A stretch of 16,759 bases of DNA from B2-G16 sp964528085 (GTDB lineage: Bacteria > Bipolaricaulota > Bipolaricaulia > UBA7950 > UBA9294). The position numbers were made by a program, and so were the translations under genes. Shown here in pieces: positions 13,122-16,759 of the stretch (position 1 is the stretch's first letter; every line of letters begins with the position of its first letter). The notes under the pieces were generated by a model. That model had not been told where the DNA came from and did no database searches. It saw nothing but the letters and a program-made list of their open reading frames with translations. The DNA is taken from positions 1 to 16,759 of the forward strand of contig CAZGRE010000031.1 in assembly GCA_964528085.1 (NCBI GenBank). The letters run 5' to 3'.

Positions 13122-15371
13122 ATGTCACAAGGGAACGGAGCTTCCAAGGATACGATCAAGAAGGTCATCCGCTTGGAGGAGAAGAACGGGTTCGACAATT
13201 CGGCGACGACTTGTGGGTTGGAGGAGTTCGTCCGGCGGAACCTCCCGCAGGCCCTTCCCATTATAGCCGGGTACGACGAGGCCGGGCACTTCGAGCGGCA
13301 GCGCTTGATCGCCCGCCTCCTCGACCACCTCGAAGGAGGAGAGGAGACGGGCCTCGACCTCGAAACCCCGATCGTCCGGCTGAAGGGGGTGGGTGAGAAG
13401 AGGGCGGAGGGGCTCGCCAAGCTCGGGATAGAGACGATTGAGGATCTCCTCTTCCACCTCCCCCGCCGGATTGAGGATCGATCGCGCTTCAAGAAGATCG
13501 GGGAGCTCTCCCCAGGGGATGAGGCGGCCGTCCGTGGGAAGATCGTCGCCCTAGACAGGCTCCGCGTCGGGCGGGGGATGACCGTCGTCAAGGCGGCGAT
13601 CGGGGACGGGACCGGCTACCTTTACGCCGTATGGTTTAATCAACCCTGGCTCGCCGAACAGCTCCGCCGCGGGGTCGAGATCGACCTGTACGGGAAGGTC
13701 GAGCTCTCCCATCGGGAGTTGCAGATCCGCGGGCCGGTCTGGGAACCGGCAGGGAGGGGGTTGGAGATCGGGCGGGTCGTCCCGATATATCCGGCGACCG
13801 AGGGGATAACCGATTCCTACATCCGTTCCCTGATCGCCCGCCACCTCGATCGCTGTCTTCCTCTCCTTTCCGATCCCCTTCCCGGTTGGGTCTATCAGGA
13901 GTTCCACCTCCTCTCGAGGAGGGAGGCGGTCGAGACGATTCACCGCCCCTCCGGGGAGGACGGATTCGAACGTGCCCGCCGGAGCCTTGCGTTCGAGGAG
14001 CTCTTCCTCCTCCAGCTCGGCCTGCTGAAGACGACGCGGGAGGGGGAGGGGGTGGTGCATGCGGCCGATGGCCCGTTAGCAGAGGGGTTCCTTTCCGAGC
14101 TCCCATTCAGGTTGACCGCTGCTCAGGAGAGGGCGCTCGCCGAGATAGAGGCGGACCTCCGCCGGCCGATCCGGATGATGCGCCTCCTCCAGGGGGACGT
14201 GGGCTCAGGGAAGACGATCGTCGCCCTGATCGCCGCCCTCCGCGTCATCGACGCCGGGTTCCAGGTGGCGTTCATGGCCCCGACCGAGATCCTGGCAGAG
14301 CAACACTCCTTGAACCTAACCAGGCTCCTCTCCGATCTTCCGGTCCGCCTTGCCCTCCTCACCGGTGCGACGAAGGGTAAGGAGGGGCTGAAACGGGATC
14401 TCGCGGAGGGGAGGGTCGACCTTCTGATCGGGACCCATTCGCTGATCCAGGAATCCGTGACGTTTTCCTCCCTCGGCCTCGCCATCGTCGATGAGCAGCA
14501 TCGGTTCGGGGTCGTCCAGCGTTCGTTGCTCGAGGAGAAGGGGGATAGGGTCGATCTGCTGGTGATGAGCGCCACACCGATACCGCGGACGATCGCCCTC
14601 ACCCTCTACGGTGAGTTCGACATCTCGACGATCGACGAGCTCCCGCTCGGCCCGAAGAGGATATTCACCCATTGGGTTGCGACCTCCCGCCGGGATGAGG
14701 TGTACGATGAGGTTGGAAGGCTCCTCGGTGAGGGGAAGAAGGGTTACGTCGTCCTACCCCTCGTCGAGGAATCGGAGAAGGTGGAGGCGAGCGCTGCCGT
14801 TCAGGTCGCCTCAGAGCTGCAAGAGAGGTTCCCGGAGGCGGGGGTCGGCCTTCTCCACGGTCGCCTCGCTCCGGCTGAGAAAGCGGACGTCATGGATCGA
14901 TTCCGCGCCGGCGAGGTCAAGCTCCTCGTCGCTACGACGGTGATCGAGGTGGGGATCGACGTCTGCGACGCCGACTTCATGGTGATCGAGCATGCCGACC
15001 GGTTCGGTCTCTCCCAGCTCCATCAGCTCCGCGGGAGGGTCGGCCGCGCCGGTCAGCGGGCCGTCTGCTTCGCCATCGCCGATGCGAGGACCGATGAGGC
15101 GAGGCGGAGGTTGAAGGCGTTCGTCGAAGGGCTCGACGGGTTTGCGATCGCTGAGGAGGACCTTCGGATCCGTGGTCCGGGCGATCTCCTCGGGACGCAG
15201 CAACACGGGTTCTTGAGCCGGTTGCGCGCCGTCGACCTCCTCTCCGATCTTGAGCTGATCCGCCTGGCGCGGGATGCGGCGCGCCGCGTCCATACGGAAG
15301 GGGTTTCCCAAGGCCTCCTCGATGAGATCGATCGCCGATTCGGGGAGGAGCTCAAATGGCTCCGGGTCTGA
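13122..15371 (+). CDS. recG: ATP-dependent DNA helicase RecG
   Basis: Branch-migrating helicase for stalled forks and Holliday junctions; 749 residues from ATG 13122. The open frame continues upstream, but that part is the reverse of def and is rejected. An N-terminal helical extension (about 1-80) precedes the wedge/OB domain, which starts with PIVRLKGVGEKRAEGLAKLGI (83-103). Helicase motifs are GDVGSGKT (358-365, Walker A), MAPTEILAEQH, DEQH (457-460, Walker B), SATPIPRT (483-490), VIEVGIDV and HQLRGRVGRAG; the C-terminal RIRGPGDLLGTQQHG motif typical of RecG is present. No ribosome site precedes the ATG, and a perfect -10 lies 12 bases upstream, suggesting a nearly leaderless mRNA. The stop TGA abuts the pyrH stop in TGATCA. 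Confidence 0.95.
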   Translation: MSQGNGASKDTIKKVIRLEEKNGFDNSATTCGLEEFVRRNLPQALPIIAGYDEAGHFERQRLIARLLDHLEGGEETGLDLETPIVRLKGVGEKRAEGLAKLGIETIEDLLFHLPRRIEDRSRFKKIGELSPGDEAAVRGKIVALDRLRVGRGMTVVKAAIGDGTGYLYAVWFNQPWLAEQLRRGVEIDLYGKVELSHRELQIRGPVWEPAGRGLEIGRVVPIYPATEGITDSYIRSLIARHLDRCLPLLSDPLPGWVYQEFHLLSRREAVETIHRPSGEDGFERARRSLAFEELFLLQLGLLKTTREGEGVVHAADGPLAEGFLSELPFRLTAAQERALAEIEADLRRPIRMMRLLQGDVGSGKTIVALIAALRVIDAGFQVAFMAPTEILAEQHSLNLTRLLSDLPVRLALLTGATKGKEGLKRDLAEGRVDLLIGTHSLIQESVTFSSLGLAIVDEQHRFGVVQRSLLEEKGDRVDLLVMSATPIPRTIALTLYGEFDISTIDELPLGPKRIFTHWVATSRRDEVYDEVGRLLGEGKKGYVVLPLVEESEKVEASAAVQVASELQERFPEAGVGLLHGRLAPAEKADVMDRFRAGEVKLLVATTVIEVGIDVCDADFMVIEHADRFGLSQLHQLRGRVGRAGQRAVCFAIADARTDEARRRLKAFVEGLDGFAIAEEDLRIRGPGDLLGTQQHGFLSRLRAVDLLSDLELIRLARDAARRVHTEGVSQGLLDEIDRRFGEELKWLRV

Positions 15372-16064
15372 TCAGGCCGTGATCCTCGTCCCCACCCGCT
15401 TGCCGCATGCGATCCTCTCGAGGGCGCCGGGCTTGTGGAAGTCAAAGACCTCGATCGGGAGGGAGTTCTCCCGGCATATCTCGACCGCCACCTGATCCAT
15501 CGCCTGATAGCGGTGCTTCAGATAGTCGTCGTAGGTTATCTCGCTTAAGAGCTCGGCCGTCGGGTCCTCGTCTGGATCGGCGGTGTACACCCCGGCTATG
15601 TCCGATCCCTTGGCGAGGAGGTCGGCCCCGATCGCCACCCCCCTGAGGGCCGCCGCCGTGTCGGTCGTGACGAACGGGCTACCCGTCCCTCCGGCGAATA
15701 GGACGATCTTCCCATCGGCCAGTGCGGACCGCGCTTCACGTGGTGAGATCGGTCCGGTGAACTCGGTGTCGATCGCCGATTGGATGAGGACCTCTCGCCC
15801 CTCCCGCTCGAGGTAGCCCCTGAGGGCGATGGCGTTCAGCACGGTGGCGAGCATTCCGAGCGTATCCGCCTCGACCCGTTCGAGCCAACCGATCCTCCCA
15901 CCGCGGATGATGTTCCCTCCGCCGAGGACAATCGCGATCTCGATCGATCTGACCCGGGCTATCTCACCGGCGATCCATTTAAGCCCCTCCGGGGAGAATA
16001 CCCCCTCCTCCCCCTTGAACGCCTCGCCGCTCAGCTTCAGGAGGATACGGGAGGGGGTGCTCAT
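15372..16064 (-). CDS. pyrH: UMP kinase
   Basis: Phosphorylates UMP to UDP with ATP in pyrimidine synthesis; 230 residues, close to the usual 235-240. Motifs of the amino-acid-kinase fold are present: LLKLSGEAF (8-16), IVLGGGNIIRGG (45-56), DTLGMLATVLNA (67-78), FAGGTGSPFVTTDTAAALR (123-141) and GVYTADPDEDP (158-168), plus the late MDQVAVEICRENSLPIEVFDF block. ATG 16064 follows a GGAGAGG site located in the last codons of tsf; the two genes are 2 bases apart. The usual next gene, frr (ribosome recycling factor), does not follow: the operon ends directly against recG. Confidence 0.96.
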   Translation of the reverse strand: MSTPSRILLKLSGEAFKGEEGVFSPEGLKWIAGEIARVRSIEIAIVLGGGNIIRGGRIGWLERVEADTLGMLATVLNAIALRGYLEREGREVLIQSAIDTEFTGPISPREARSALADGKIVLFAGGTGSPFVTTDTAAALRGVAIGADLLAKGSDIAGVYTADPDEDPTAELLSEITYDDYLKHRYQAMDQVAVEICRENSLPIEVFDFHKPGALERIACGKRVGTRITA

Positions 16065-16066
16065 CC

Positions 16067-16660
16067 TCAGGCCTCTCCCACCTCGTAGCGGACGAACCGC
16101 TTGACGTAGATGTTCTCTCCGGTCTTAGCCCTAAGGTCGGCGAGGAGACCTTCGATCGTCACCCCTGGATCCTTGACGAACGGCTGCTTGAGGAGGCATG
16201 CCTCTTCGTAGAACTTCTTCAGCCTCCCTTCGACCGCCTTCTCGACTATCTCAGGCGGCTTCCCCTCCCGCTCGAACTGCTTCCGGTAGACCTCGCGCTC
16301 GGCCTCGAGGTCGGCCTCCGGGACGTCCTCCGGCGAGACGTACCGCGGTTGAGCGGCGGCGATGTGCATCGCGAGGTCGCGGGAGAATGCGATGAACTCA
16401 GCGCTGTTGGCGGCGAAATCGGTGTTCGCCGCGATCTCCACGAGGACGCCGATCCGGGCGCTGTGATGGACGTAGGCCTCGATCCGCCCCTCGTTCGCCT
16501 CCCTCCCCTTGTGCCCCATCAGCTCGAGCCCCTGCTCGCGGAGGAGCTGCTTCGCCCGGGCGAAGTCCCCCTCCGCTTCGATGAGGGCCCGCTTGCAGTC
16601 CATCATCCCCACGCCGGTCTCATCCCGGAGTCTCTTTACGTCTTCACTTCGTATCGTCAT
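16067..16660 (-). CDS. tsf: Translation elongation factor Ts, short form
   Basis: Guanine-nucleotide exchange factor for EF-Tu. 197 residues, like the short Thermus or cyanobacterial type rather than the about 280-residue E. coli form. The N-terminal UBA-like domain contains LRDETGVGMMDCKRAL (11-26); the core contains RIGVLVEIAANTDFAANSAEF (69-89), where TDF is the EF-Tu-contacting Thr-Asp-Phe; the end has LLKQPFVKDPGVTIEGLL (156-173). ATG 16660 is favoured because GAGG lies 6 bases before it; the adjacent ATG 16663 would leave only 3. The start lies inside the end of the upstream gene, overlapping it by 17 bases. Confidence 0.95.
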   Translation of the reverse strand: MTIRSEDVKRLRDETGVGMMDCKRALIEAEGDFARAKQLLREQGLELMGHKGREANEGRIEAYVHHSARIGVLVEIAANTDFAANSAEFIAFSRDLAMHIAAAQPRYVSPEDVPEADLEAEREVYRKQFEREGKPPEIVEKAVEGRLKKFYEEACLLKQPFVKDPGVTIEGLLADLRAKTGENIYVKRFVRYEVGEA

Positions 16661-16759
16661 CATCTTCCTCTACGGTCTCTTCCTTCTTGACCTTTTCTTC
16701 AACTTTTACCTCTTCGATCGACTCAGTTTCCGATTCCTCGATTGAGGCGGCCTTTTCCT
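16644..16759 (-). CDS. rpsB: Ribosomal protein S2, C-terminal end only (partial)
   Basis: An open frame runs in from the window edge and stops at TGA (16646-16644). The visible 37 residues are a low-complexity, highly charged tail (runs such as EEVKVEEKVKKEE and EEDDDDTK). Identity is inferred from position: rpsB-tsf-pyrH is a widely conserved order, and S2 proteins of many lineages carry an acidic or Lys/Glu-rich C-terminal extension. No S2 core is visible here. The stop lies within the start of tsf, so the two genes overlap by 17 bases and are probably translationally coupled. Confidence 0.7.
   Translation of the reverse strand, partial: EKAASIEESETESIEEVKVEEKVKKEETVEEDDDDTK

Noticed and set aside
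1..16759. CRISPR arrays, insertion sequences, transposases, integrases
   Set aside because: No regularly spaced repeats and no protein with transposase or integrase motifs were found on either strand.

Overview
The window is a gene-dense, GC-rich bacterial chromosome segment dominated by housekeeping genes. The MEP-pathway enzyme IspD, peptide deformylase with Met-tRNA formyltransferase, RecG, FtsE/FtsX and an rpsB-tsf-pyrH cluster mark it as bacterial. The short EF-Ts (about 197 residues), tRNAs without encoded CCA, very tight packing and possible leaderless starts suggest a deep-branching or candidate-phylum, perhaps thermophilic, bacterium. Bipolaricaulota/Acetothermia is only a guess, because nothing in the window identifies the lineage.

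Layout. (1) 1-51 is the 3' part of a tRNA-Gln. (2) 52-2674 is a visibly more AT-rich stretch carrying one large secreted gingipain-like (C25) cysteine peptidase, preceded by a 331-base non-coding region with inverted repeats. (3) 2675-3440 holds RNase III, whose stop codon shares a base with tRNA-Arg(CCT), then a hairpin terminator. (4) 3505-6502, minus strand, has a PIN-TRAM membrane protein, a short TolB-like lipoprotein and ispD in one operon, then a separately promoted secreted protein of unknown function. (5) 6640-8986, plus strand, is prmC-ftsE-ftsX with overlapping starts and stops. (6) 8983-11187, minus strand, has nth and cinA/pncC overlapping, then a membrane flippase-like protein with its own promoter. 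(7) 11263-11673, plus strand, is a small PPC-domain (DUF296) protein. (8) 11670-13078, minus strand, is def-fmt. (9) 13122-15371, plus strand, is recG. (10) 15372-16759, minus strand, is rpsB (3' end only)-tsf-pyrH.

How the genes fit together. Many serve protein synthesis (Def, Fmt, EF-Ts, S2, PrmC, two tRNAs), RNA processing (RNase III), DNA repair (Nth, RecG) and envelope or division (FtsEX, flippase-like protein, lipoprotein, secreted proteins). The most unusual signals are: an FtsE that has lost the ABC signature, the Walker B glutamate and the switch histidine; an RNase III with Asn in place of one catalytic Asp; the rnc stop/tRNA overlap, which makes tRNA maturation and an intact rnc stop codon mutually exclusive; several genes whose -10 box lies 6-12 bases before the start codon (possible leaderless mRNAs); and three convergent gene pairs that end in shared or abutting palindromic stop codons, leaving no room for an intergenic terminator.
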